A DNA stretch of 64,000 nucleotides from Clostridium sp. DSM 17811 (GTDB taxonomy: Bacteria; Bacillota; Clostridia; Clostridiales; Clostridiaceae). Positions 18,291 to 26,222 of the stretch are shown one piece after another. The stretch is taken from the NCBI RefSeq assembly GCF_018861905.1, contig NZ_JAHLDU010000010.1, forward strand, positions 1 through 64,000. Direction: 5' to 3'. Every line of letters begins with the position of its first letter. Position 1 is the first letter of the stretch. The notes below the pieces were generated by a model. It was not told the origin of the DNA, ran no database searches, and saw only the letters and a list, made by a program, of their open reading frames with translations. The position numbers and the translations under genes were made by a program.

Positions 18291-19151
18291 ATGGAGAAAA
18301 CAAAAGGAATTCTATATATTATTTTATCAGCTAGTGCTTTTGGAATTATGCCAATACTTGCGAAATTGTCATATAGAGGAGGAGCAAATACCTACAGTAC
18401 ATTGTTTCTTAGGTTTTTGTTTGCAGCAATTATGCTTTTTTATTATTTGAAGACTAAAGGTATATCTATGAAATTAACTAAAAAACAGTCCATTTTAATA
18501 TTAATTATTGGTGTGTTTGGATTTACACTTACAACTTCTAGTTTATACATGTCATATAATTATATAGGCATTGGAATGGCAAGTATGATTTTCTACATAT
18601 ATCCATCCATTGTCACTATATTAGCATATATGGTTTATAAAGAAAAAATATATTCTAGAAAGATTATATCTTTGATTATATCTTTAATGGGTATTTATAT
18701 TTTAATTGACAAGACAAGTGTCAGTTTTAACATAAAAGGAATAATGCTCGCATTAATAGCCGCAGTATTATATTCATTATATGTGTTAGGCGCTTCTAAT
18801 AAAGAAATTAAGAATATAAATAGTTACGTATTAACCTTTTATATTTCATGTGCATCTGCAACCGTGATGTTTATAGCTGCTATGACCACTAATAATTTTA
18901 GCATCCATATTTCTTTCTATGCACTTGTGGCAATTCTACTTATAGCATTTATATCTACGGTTGTAGCTTTAATGGCATTTTTAGAAGGGGTTAGACTAAT
19001 AGGACCTTCTAAGGCTTCAATTCTAAGTACTATTGAGCCTATAGTTAGCTTAATACTAGGAATAATAATCTTAGGAGAGCCTATTTCATCTAGAATAATA
19101 ATTGGGAGTATAATGATTGTTTTGTCAGTCGTGATATTAACAAAAAAATAA
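18291..19151 (+). CDS. EamA/DMT-family transporter
   Basis: 286-residue membrane protein with ten hydrophobic helices arranged as two EamA repeats, each starting with an Ala/Gly-rich helix (ILSASAFGIMPILAKLSY and ALIAAVLYSLYVLGASN). It is a drug/metabolite exporter of unknown substrate. The start is ATG 18291 after GAGGAGG (18279-18285); a GTG at 18270 is in frame but less likely. Its stop codon directly abuts the stop of the catalase gene on the other strand, with no visible terminator between them. Confidence 0.88.
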   Translation: MEKTKGILYIILSASAFGIMPILAKLSYRGGANTYSTLFLRFLFAAIMLFYYLKTKGISMKLTKKQSILILIIGVFGFTLTTSSLYMSYNYIGIGMASMIFYIYPSIVTILAYMVYKEKIYSRKIISLIISLMGIYILIDKTSVSFNIKGIMLALIAAVLYSLYVLGASNKEIKNINSYVLTFYISCASATVMFIAAMTTNNFSIHISFYALVAILLIAFISTVVALMAFLEGVRLIGPSKASILSTIEPIVSLILGIIILGEPISSRIIIGSIMIVLSVVILTKK

Positions 19152-20600
19152 TTAGATTTTTAGGCCTTTTTCAATCCTTTTTCCAAATTCTTTGTTCGCC
19201 TTCATAAAGTGCACAAGCATTCTTTCTTGAATAGGTTTGATGGCAGCACTTAATGATTCAACTATATTTGAGACCAAATGATCTTGTTCAATAGTACTTA
19301 ATGAGCAGTACCTTTCGCCTGCTTGAGCATAATCATTTTTCTTACTTATTGCTTTGCGGACTTCGTAACCTTCAACATAAGTTTTTTCAGGAATGCCGTT
19401 TTCTGGTGATTGCTTAGGAAGACCACATCCAAGTGAATTTGGATAATAATTCGTACTACTATGGTTTGGCATTATCTGCATGAAACCATCTTGCTGATTA
19501 TTGTTAACAGGTACTTTGGGTCTATTAATTGGTATTTCTAGATAGTTAGTACCAAGACGATATCTTTGAGTATCAGTATATGAAAATACTCTACCTTGAA
19601 GTATCTTATCATTCGAGAAATCAATTCCGGGAACAATAGTAGCGGGACAAAATGCTGATTGCTCAACCTCTGCAAAAAAGTTTTTAGGATTTCTATTTAA
19701 TACTATTTTTCCAATTGGCATTAATGGCAATATATCCTCTGGCCAAACTTTTGTATCATCTAATGGATCAAAGTCAAATTTATATTCATCCTTTATATCA
19801 ATCATTTGAACAAACAATTCATATTCTACTGGAATGCCTTTTGCAAGTGTGTCAAAAAGATCGCGACTAGCAATGTCTGGGTCGATGCCTGCTAATCGTT
19901 TTGACTCAGCACTATTTATAGATTTAATTCCTCCAAGTGGTATCCAGTGATATTTAACATAAATAGCTTTTCCTTTTGCATTAATCCATTTATATGTGTT
20001 AACGCTAAATCCTTCAATAAATCGGTAGCTCTTAATTGTACCTATATCTGAGAATAGGTAAGTAAGCATATTAGTTGCCTCCGGTGTTAAAGATATATAA
20101 TCCCAAAAACGACTGTTTGCAGAAGAATCACCTGGTATGTTAGAAACAGGATCAGGTTTTAAAGCATGAATTAAATCTGGAAATTTTATAGCATCTCTTA
20201 TAAAAAATACTGGGATGTGATTTCCAACTAAATCATAATTACCTTCATTGGTATAAAATTTTATTGAGAATCCTCTAACATCACGTACTGTATCAGCAAC
20301 TCCTTTTGATCCTACAACTATCGAAAATCTTACAAATATTGGTGTTTCTTTTGATGGGTCTTGTAAAAAATTAGCTTTTGTATAACGATACATATTTTTG
20401 TATGGCTTAAAATAACCATGTGCTCCTGCTCCTTTAGCATGAACTACTCTCTCAGGAATTCTTTCACGATCAAAGTGAGCAATTTTTTCTAAAAGAATAT
20501 GATCCTTTATTAATACTGGTCCTCTTTCTCCCACACTTAGTGAATTTTGATCATCGGTTACGGGAGCCCCTTGATTTGTAGTTAGGTAATCTTTTTTCAT
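19152..20600 (-). CDS. katA: Monofunctional haem catalase
   Basis: Breaks hydrogen peroxide into water and oxygen in the cytoplasm. The 482 residues match the small-subunit clade. The distal His is in ERVVHAKGAGAHG (H54), the distal Asn in DLVGNHIPVFFIRDA (N127), and the proximal haem-ligand Tyr in RVFSYTDTQRYRLG (Y341). All catalytic residues are present, so the enzyme should be active if haem is supplied. ATG 20600 has AAGGAG just upstream on the minus strand. The upstream 275 bases are AT-rich and hold several partial TTATAAT-type dyads; I could not confirm a PerR box. A complete catalase is uncommon in strict anaerobes. Confidence 0.95.
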   Translation of the reverse strand: MKKDYLTTNQGAPVTDDQNSLSVGERGPVLIKDHILLEKIAHFDRERIPERVVHAKGAGAHGYFKPYKNMYRYTKANFLQDPSKETPIFVRFSIVVGSKGVADTVRDVRGFSIKFYTNEGNYDLVGNHIPVFFIRDAIKFPDLIHALKPDPVSNIPGDSSANSRFWDYISLTPEATNMLTYLFSDIGTIKSYRFIEGFSVNTYKWINAKGKAIYVKYHWIPLGGIKSINSAESKRLAGIDPDIASRDLFDTLAKGIPVEYELFVQMIDIKDEYKFDFDPLDDTKVWPEDILPLMPIGKIVLNRNPKNFFAEVEQSAFCPATIVPGIDFSNDKILQGRVFSYTDTQRYRLGTNYLEIPINRPKVPVNNNQQDGFMQIMPNHSSTNYYPNSLGCGLPKQSPENGIPEKTYVEGYEVRKAISKKNDYAQAGERYCSLSTIEQDHLVSNIVESLSAAIKPIQERMLVHFMKANKEFGKRIEKGLKI

Positions 20601-20875
20601 ATAAATCTCCTTTTTATAAATGCATTAGATTTTAAAAGTGAATAATAAAAATATTTATATATTATAATATGAATCATAAAAAAATTTATTCTTATTAGTG
20701 TATTTCTTAAAAGCATAATATGTTTGTGACTTTTGCTTATTTTCGTACAAATGCTATACAGATTGTAATGAAAAATGGTAATATTGTAATACGAAATTAA
20801 TTAATAATAAATAGATTTTATTTAATTTATAGTATAAGTAAATAACATATTAGATTTTTGAAGGGAGAATAAAAA

Positions 20876-21511
20876 ATGTTAGATCAAAAAACTGTAAGAG
20901 AATTTATTAATGAATTAGGTTCAAATTCACCTGTACCAGGGGGTGGAAGTGTTGCAGCACTTGCAGCATCTTTAGCTAGTGGATTAGGTTCTATGGTGTT
21001 TAATTTAACTATAGGTAAGAAGGTATATAATGAATATAGTGATGAGGAAAAAATACTTATTTCTAAAACTCTAGATGCATGTCTTAAATATCAGAGTAAA
21101 TTTTTAGAACTAATGAACAAAGATAAGGAGGCATTTTTAATCCTGATGTCAGCTTTTAAACTTCCAAAGGAAAGAGATGATGACAAGAAAGTAAGAAGTG
21201 CTAAGATAAAAGAAGGATATTTAGGCGCCTTAGAAGTCCCCTTAATTGTAGCGGAAGAAGCATATAAAATATATGAGTATGTGATGGTAGCGGCTAAGTT
21301 AGGTAACAAAAATGCTATTTCTGATGCGGGGGTATCAGTTTTAATGCTCCAAGCATCTATTGAAAGTGCAATTTTAAATGTTAAAATAAATCTTTCTAGT
21401 ATTAAAGATGAAATTTACAAAGAAAAAGTTAAAAAACGTTGCTATGAATTGGTTGAAAATGGAAGAATAAAACGGGATGAAATATTAACTATTGTTGATG
21501 AGAGTTTGTAG
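20876..21511 (+). CDS. Cyclodeaminase/cyclohydrolase family protein (FchA-like)
   Basis: 211-residue helical protein of the formimidoyl-THF cyclodeaminase / methenyl-THF cyclohydrolase family, an enzyme of one-carbon folate metabolism. The N-terminal substrate loop SPVPGGGSVAALAASLASGLG is well kept, followed by a helical bundle with DAGVSVLMLQASIESAILNV. GAAGGGAG lies before ATG 20876. In clostridia the stand-alone form is commonly called methenyltetrahydrofolate cyclohydrolase FchA; no other folate gene is next to it, so the precise activity is inferred. Confidence 0.88.
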   Translation: MLDQKTVREFINELGSNSPVPGGGSVAALAASLASGLGSMVFNLTIGKKVYNEYSDEEKILISKTLDACLKYQSKFLELMNKDKEAFLILMSAFKLPKERDDDKKVRSAKIKEGYLGALEVPLIVAEEAYKIYEYVMVAAKLGNKNAISDAGVSVLMLQASIESAILNVKINLSSIKDEIYKEKVKKRCYELVENGRIKRDEILTIVDESL

Positions 21512-21565
21512 CTAAATAATAACACGATAAAACTAAATGTTAGTAACCTGGGTGGGAGAAAATAA

Positions 21566-23320
21566 ATGCTTGATTTATTAAAACAAGAAATAAAAGAGGT
21601 ATATAATATTATAATAAGTCCAATAGATGATGCATACAAAGTAATTGCTCTTAAAAATTATAAAATAAAATTAGAAAGATCAGGAAAAAAAAGTTTTGGT
21701 GATGACTATTATAAATTTATAAAAAATAATAAAGAGAAGGGTACGGTGTATACTCCAGAACCTATAACCTCTTATATGATAGAAAATACTATAAAAGCTG
21801 AGCAGATAATAAATAATCCATATATAAGAATTGTCGATCCATCCTGTGGCACAGGAAATATTTTGATTTGTTGTTTTAAATTTCTTAAAAATTTATATAA
21901 GGATAATTTGGGCTTTATTAATGAGAAAAATGGATTAAAATTAAATGTAAAAAGTATTGATGACCATATAATAAGATATAATTTGTTCGGATTTGACATT
22001 GATAATATAGCGTTAAAAATTCTTGTTATTGATTTATATGATTTAAGCAAGGGTTGCATACTTGAAAATATTTTCAATAAGGATTTTTTATTGTATGAGA
22101 ATGAATGTAAATATGATATCGTAATAGGGAATCCACCTTATGTTGGCAAAAAATCTATAGATAACGAGTATGCTTCATTTCTAAAAATAAAATATAAAAA
22201 AGTATACAGCGACAAAGGGGATTTATCATATTGTTTTTTTGAGAAAGCATTAGAGGATTTAAGTGAGGGTGGAAAGCTTACATTTATTACTTCAAGATAT
22301 TTTATAGAATCACCTAGTGGAGAAGATTTGAGGAAAGTGTTAAAGGAAGGCTACACCATAGATAAAATGATAGATTTTTATGGTATAAGACCATTTAAAA
22401 ATGTAGGGATAGATCCTTTAATTATATTTATTACAAATTATAAAACTATGGATAATAAAATTGCAATTATAAAGCCATTGGCCGTAAAAAGTAAAGAAAA
22501 AAAAGAATTTTATAATAATGTATTTTTAAAAGGTGGCAATAAATTTAACGCTTTTATGCTAAATAAAAAAGAATTAGATGATAAGGGTTGGGTTTTAGTA
22601 GATGAGAAAGTTAGAACTATTATAAAAAAAATAAAACAACAAAAGTATACTAGCCTTAGTAATATATGCAATAGTTATCAGGGAATAATAACTGGGTGTG
22701 ATAAAGCTTTTGTACTAAATAAGGATACTTCACTAAGAAAAAACATTGAAAATGATATAATAAAACCTTGGATTAAGAGTAGTTACATAGAAAAAAATAA
22801 AATTTTAAGGCAAGATAGTTATATAATATATTCAGATTTGATTTGTAATCCTAAAGAATATAGTAATGCTATAGCTTATATTGGATTACAGAGGGAAAAG
22901 CTTCTAAAAAGAAGAGAGTGTCAAAAGGGTATCAGAAAATGGTATGAACTTCAATGGGGAAGAAATCAAAGTATATTTGAAGGAGAAAAGATAGTTTTCC
23001 CATTTAAAGCCAGTAGTAACAGATTTGCTCTTGATACGGGAAGTTATTTTAGTGCAGATGTATATGCACTTACATTAAAAGAAGATGCTGCGGTTACTTA
23101 TGATTTCTTATTATACATATTAAATAGTAAAATATACGAATTCTATTTTAAGACCTTTGCGAAAAAACTTGGTGAGGATGCATATGAGTATTATCCAAAT
23201 AACTTAATGAAATTATGCATTCCAACCATGATGGAGTATAAGGGCAAAGATGAAAATTATTTATATGATTACTTTCACCTTAGTGAAGAAGAAAAAGAGA
23301 TTATACTTGGAGAAGTATAA
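21566..23320 (+). CDS. CamA-like orphan N6-adenine DNA methyltransferase
   Basis: 584-residue adenine methyltransferase. Motif I is DPSCGTGN (residues 91-98, AdoMet site) and motif IV is NPPY (189-192, catalytic). The C-terminal recognition part contains YQGIITGCDKAF (371-382), RRECQKGIRKWYELQWGR (449-466) and RFALD...FSADVYAL. These blocks closely recall CamA of Clostridioides difficile, which methylates the last A of CAAAAA and affects sporulation. This is recalled from memory, not a search. No restriction gene is adjacent, as expected for an orphan epigenetic enzyme. ATG 21566 follows GGGTGGGA. The gene ends inside a hairpin and is followed at once by a sigma-54 promoter. Confidence 0.85.
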   Translation: MLDLLKQEIKEVYNIIISPIDDAYKVIALKNYKIKLERSGKKSFGDDYYKFIKNNKEKGTVYTPEPITSYMIENTIKAEQIINNPYIRIVDPSCGTGNILICCFKFLKNLYKDNLGFINEKNGLKLNVKSIDDHIIRYNLFGFDIDNIALKILVIDLYDLSKGCILENIFNKDFLLYENECKYDIVIGNPPYVGKKSIDNEYASFLKIKYKKVYSDKGDLSYCFFEKALEDLSEGGKLTFITSRYFIESPSGEDLRKVLKEGYTIDKMIDFYGIRPFKNVGIDPLIIFITNYKTMDNKIAIIKPLAVKSKEKKEFYNNVFLKGGNKFNAFMLNKKELDDKGWVLVDEKVRTIIKKIKQQKYTSLSNICNSYQGIITGCDKAFVLNKDTSLRKNIENDIIKPWIKSSYIEKNKILRQDSYIIYSDLICNPKEYSNAIAYIGLQREKLLKRRECQKGIRKWYELQWGRNQSIFEGEKIVFPFKASSNRFALDTGSYFSADVYALTLKEDAAVTYDFLLYILNSKIYEFYFKTFAKKLGEDAYEYYPNNLMKLCIPTMMEYKGKDENYLYDYFHLSEEEKEIILGEV

Positions 23321-23328
23321 TCTCTTTT
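23293..23328 (+). terminator. Hairpin terminator overlapping the methyltransferase stop
   Basis: A perfect 16-bp stem, AAAAGAGATTATACTT with AAGTATAATCTCTTTT, and loop GGAG. The stop codon (23318-23320) is in the right arm. The T-run is only four bases and its last base is the first base of the sigma-54 promoter. Confidence 0.65.
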
Positions 23329-23343
23329 GGCATGAATATTGCT
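23328..23343 (+). promoter_or_regulatory. Sigma-54 (-24/-12) promoter of the lux-like operon
   Basis: TGGCATGAATATTGCT matches the TGGCAY-N5-TTGCW consensus with the invariant GG and GC ten bases apart. The ACP gene begins 40 bases downstream. An overlapping sigma-A-like pair (TTGGCA 23327-23332, TATAAT 23349-23354, 16-bp gap) means vegetative transcription is also possible. No activator palindrome of the type seen at 29460 or 33971 was found upstream. Confidence 0.75.
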
Positions 23344-23382
23344 TTATATATAATAAAAGATTAATATTTAGGAGGAATTATT

Positions 23383-23625
23383 ATGAGCAATTTAGAAAAA
23401 CTAAACAAGGTGTTACGTGATGTATTTGATATAAAAAAAAATGAGGATATAAATGATGATATGGGACCTGATGAGATTGAAGGTTGGGATTCTATTGGAC
23501 ATGTAGAACTTATAACTAATTTGGAAGAAGTTTTTGATATAGCTTTAAATGTGGTGGATATTTCTAGAATGTATACTATAGGTGACATTAAGAAAATAGT
23601 TGGCAAGTATGGTGTTGAGATATGA
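23383..23625 (+). CDS. Acyl carrier protein-like
   Basis: 80-residue acidic helical protein with the phosphopantetheine site GWDSIGHVELI (Ser37). It carries acyl or other carboxylate groups as thioesters. The MGPDEIEGWDS context is closer to ACPs of specialised clusters than to the fatty-acid AcpP motif (DSLD). TAGGAGGA precedes ATG. Its stop overlaps the start of the adenylating enzyme as ATGA (23622-23625), so the two are translationally coupled. It is the first gene of the operon with the LuxE and LuxC homologues and is presumably their carrier. Confidence 0.92.
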   Translation: MSNLEKLNKVLRDVFDIKKNEDINDDMGPDEIEGWDSIGHVELITNLEEVFDIALNVVDISRMYTIGDIKKIVGKYGVEI

Positions 23626-25090
23626 CCTTTACAGATTATATTTTCGAGAATTCATCAAAAATTAATAAAACAGCTGTCATATTTAAAGATGAGATTAGCT
23701 ATAAAGAAATTTATGAAAATGTAAAAAAAAAGCTTCTTTCTTAATAAACAAGAATTTATCTAAAAAGAATGCTGTACTTTTAGTTTCTGAAAATTCTAAC
23801 TTTTTCATTGAAAACTACTTTGGGATAATTAAAAGTGGAGCTATATGTGTTCCTATTAATCCAGCTTTAAGTAGTAATGAGATAAAGTATATTATTGACT
23901 CTCTAAATATTAAGGTGATTTTTACTCAAAACAAATTCAGTGAAAAAATAAGGTCACTTAATTATAAAGATGTTGAAATTTATACAGATAAAAGTGATCT
24001 TAATATAATTTGTTATGAGGAAAATAACAATACGGATAATATAAACATAAAAGAAGATGTAGCTGTAATATTGTTTACTTCTGGGTCTACAGGTAATCCT
24101 AAGGGCGTAATGCTTACCCATTATAATCTTATATACAATACAAATTCTATAATAGAATACTTGAAACTTACAAATAAAGATAGAGTGGAAACGGTACTTC
24201 CTTTTTATTATTGTTATGGTACTTCAATTTTACATACTCATTTTAGAGTAGGGGGAAGTCTTGTAATTAATAATAAATTTATGTTTCCACAAACAGTTAT
24301 TGAGGATATAAATAAGTATAATTGTACAGGGTTTTCAGGTGTTCCTAGTACTTATCAAATATTGCTTAGAATGACTGATATGAAGAATACTAAGTTTCCA
24401 ACATTAAGGTATATAACTCAAGCAGGTGGAAAGCTACCAGAGATATTTATAAAACAACTTATAGATATTTTGGGGGTTGTGGATATATTTATAATGTATG
24501 GTCAAACTGAGGCTACAGCAAGGTTATCTTATTTACCACCCTATTTAATTAAGGAAAAGATGAATTCAATAGGAAGAGGCATTAAAGGAACGCAGCTCCA
24601 AGTCTTAAATAGCGAAGGAAAGAAAGTAAAAGTTGGAGAAATAGGAGAGGTTGTAGCTCAAGGCGACAATATAATGAAGGGATACTTTAATGATAAGCAG
24701 GCAACTGACAAAGTATTAATAAAAGGTAAGTTGTATACAGGAGATGTGGCTAAGGTAGATGATGAGGGATATATATATATAGTGGCAAGGGAAAAAAATA
24801 TTATTAAAAGTGGTGGAATTAGAATAAGTCCTAAAGAAATAGAGGATGTAATATTACAAATTCCAGAAGTAGTAGAATGCGTTGTTATTGGAGTTTTAGA
24901 TGATATTTTAGGAGAGGCGGCAAAAGCCTTTGTAGTATTAGTCGCGGATAAACCATTTGTAGATTTTAAATATATTTTAGATTTTTGTAAAAAGCAATTG
25001 CCATCATATAAAACGCCAAGATATATAGAGTTTTTAAGCACTCTTCCTAAAAATTCTTCAGGTAAGGTGTTAATTAAACAACTTAAGTAA
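23622..25090 (+). pseudogene. Acyl-adenylate ligase (AMP-binding), frameshifted at A9 tract
   Basis: ANL-family acid:CoA/ACP ligase that activates a carboxylate with ATP. The N-terminal part (ATG 23622, MTFTDYIFENSSKINKTAV) runs into a stop at 23742. The family-like sequence continues in the next frame with KKKASFLINKNLSKKNAVLL and then LFTSGSTGNPKG (P-loop), YGQTEATARLSY, GDVAKVDDEGY and the C-terminal catalytic Lys in SSGKVLIKQL. One extra A in the A9 run (23723-23731) restores a single frame of about 489 residues. Everything after the shift is intact to 25090. It may be a true mutation, a homopolymer sequencing error, or a slippage-controlled gene. It sits between the ACP and luxE-like genes. 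Confidence 0.85.
23723..23731 (+). repeat. A9 homopolymer at the frameshift point
   Basis: Nine consecutive A residues in the ligase gene, exactly where the reading frame changes by one base. Such tracts promote polymerase slippage and length change. Confidence 0.9.
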
Positions 25091-25103
25091 CAATAAGAGG
25101 GTG

Positions 25104-26222
25104 ATGAAATTGGGGATTGTGGAAATTATAGATGAGCTAGTGCTTGGTGAACAGTTTAATTTAAATCAGAAAGATAAGGAAAAGCTGCTTTTAAAAACAA
25201 TATTATCTCAGCTAGATAATAATATGGAGAATATAAACATAAAATCTATGTATGAAAAATTAAGTGTAGATATAAATAGTATTAAAACATTAGAAGAGGT
25301 TCCATACATACCTGTAAATATGTTTAAATCTTTTGATCTTAGAGTTTGCGAGGTTGGGAAAGTAGCAAGAGTGTTGCTTTCTAGTGCTACAACCACAGGA
25401 ATTCCTAGTAAAATATATTTAGATAAAAAAACTTCAATAAGGCAAACACAAGGGTTAATAAGTACATTATCAAATTTTTTAGGTTCCAAAAGAAGACCAA
25501 TGCTTATCATAGATGATGAAGATAGCAACAAAAAAGGGGATAGCATGACTGCACGTGGGGCAGCGATAAGAGGAGTAAGCGCTTTTGCGAGTGAGATTTG
25601 TTATGTAATGGATAAAGAGAATGATGAACTTAGGGTAAATATAGATAGACTACGTACATTTGAGCGAAAGCATAAGGGCGAGAAAATTATAGTTTATGGA
25701 TTTACTTATATATTATGGTCTAAATTTTTAAAAGTTTTAAAACAGGAACAAATACAATTAAATATGCCAAATATGAAGCTGCTACATAGTGGTGGATGGA
25801 AAAAATTAATATCTGAAAAGGTAGAGAAAAAAGTATTTTCAGAGACTGCTGCACAGTTATTTAATACTAAAGTCTCTAATATAATAGATTTTTATGGAAT
25901 GGTGGAGCAGTTAGGAGTAGTTTTTATTGATTGTGAATATGGGTATAAACATGTCCCTAATTTTGCAGAGATTATTATAAGGGATATACAAACATTAGAA
26001 GAAGTGAAATTAGGACAAATTGGGATTATAGAGGTTATGAGTATTTTAGGTACTAGTTATCCATCACAAGCCATCCTAACTGAAGATGTTGGCAAGTTTA
26101 TAGGCATAGATGATTGCCCATGTGGTAGACATGGCAAGTATTTTAAATTTAAGTCGCGAATAGACAAAGCTGAAGTTAGAGGATGTGGAGATACTTTTGC
26201 ACAGAGAGAGGTAGGAAGATGA
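25104..26222 (+). CDS. LuxE-like acyl-protein synthetase
   Basis: About 372 residues, related to LuxE. LuxE activates a fatty acid as acyl-AMP and passes the acyl group to a Cys before reduction by LuxC. The stretch LLSSATTTGIPSKIYLDKKT (residues about 90-110) is the family's ATP loop, and IIVYGFTYILW, DFYGMVEQLGVVF and CPCGRHG are further conserved parts. ATG 25104 is two bases from AGAGGG, so the TTG at 25110 is an alternative start. It overlaps the next gene by ATGA. In light-emitting bacteria LuxE works with LuxC and LuxD; here no luxD or luciferase gene is present. Confidence 0.85.
   Translation: MKLGIVEIIDELVLGEQFNLNQKDKEKLLLKTILSQLDNNMENINIKSMYEKLSVDINSIKTLEEVPYIPVNMFKSFDLRVCEVGKVARVLLSSATTTGIPSKIYLDKKTSIRQTQGLISTLSNFLGSKRRPMLIIDDEDSNKKGDSMTARGAAIRGVSAFASEICYVMDKENDELRVNIDRLRTFERKHKGEKIIVYGFTYILWSKFLKVLKQEQIQLNMPNMKLLHSGGWKKLISEKVEKKVFSETAAQLFNTKVSNIIDFYGMVEQLGVVFIDCEYGYKHVPNFAEIIIRDIQTLEEVKLGQIGIIEVMSILGTSYPSQAILTEDVGKFIGIDDCPCGRHGKYFKFKSRIDKAEVRGCGDTFAQREVGR

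Noticed and set aside
20600-20700. Possible PerR box upstream of the catalase gene
   Set aside because: Several TTATAAT half-sites exist, but none gives the full TTAnAATnATTnTAA palindrome; in such AT-rich DNA the match is not convincing.
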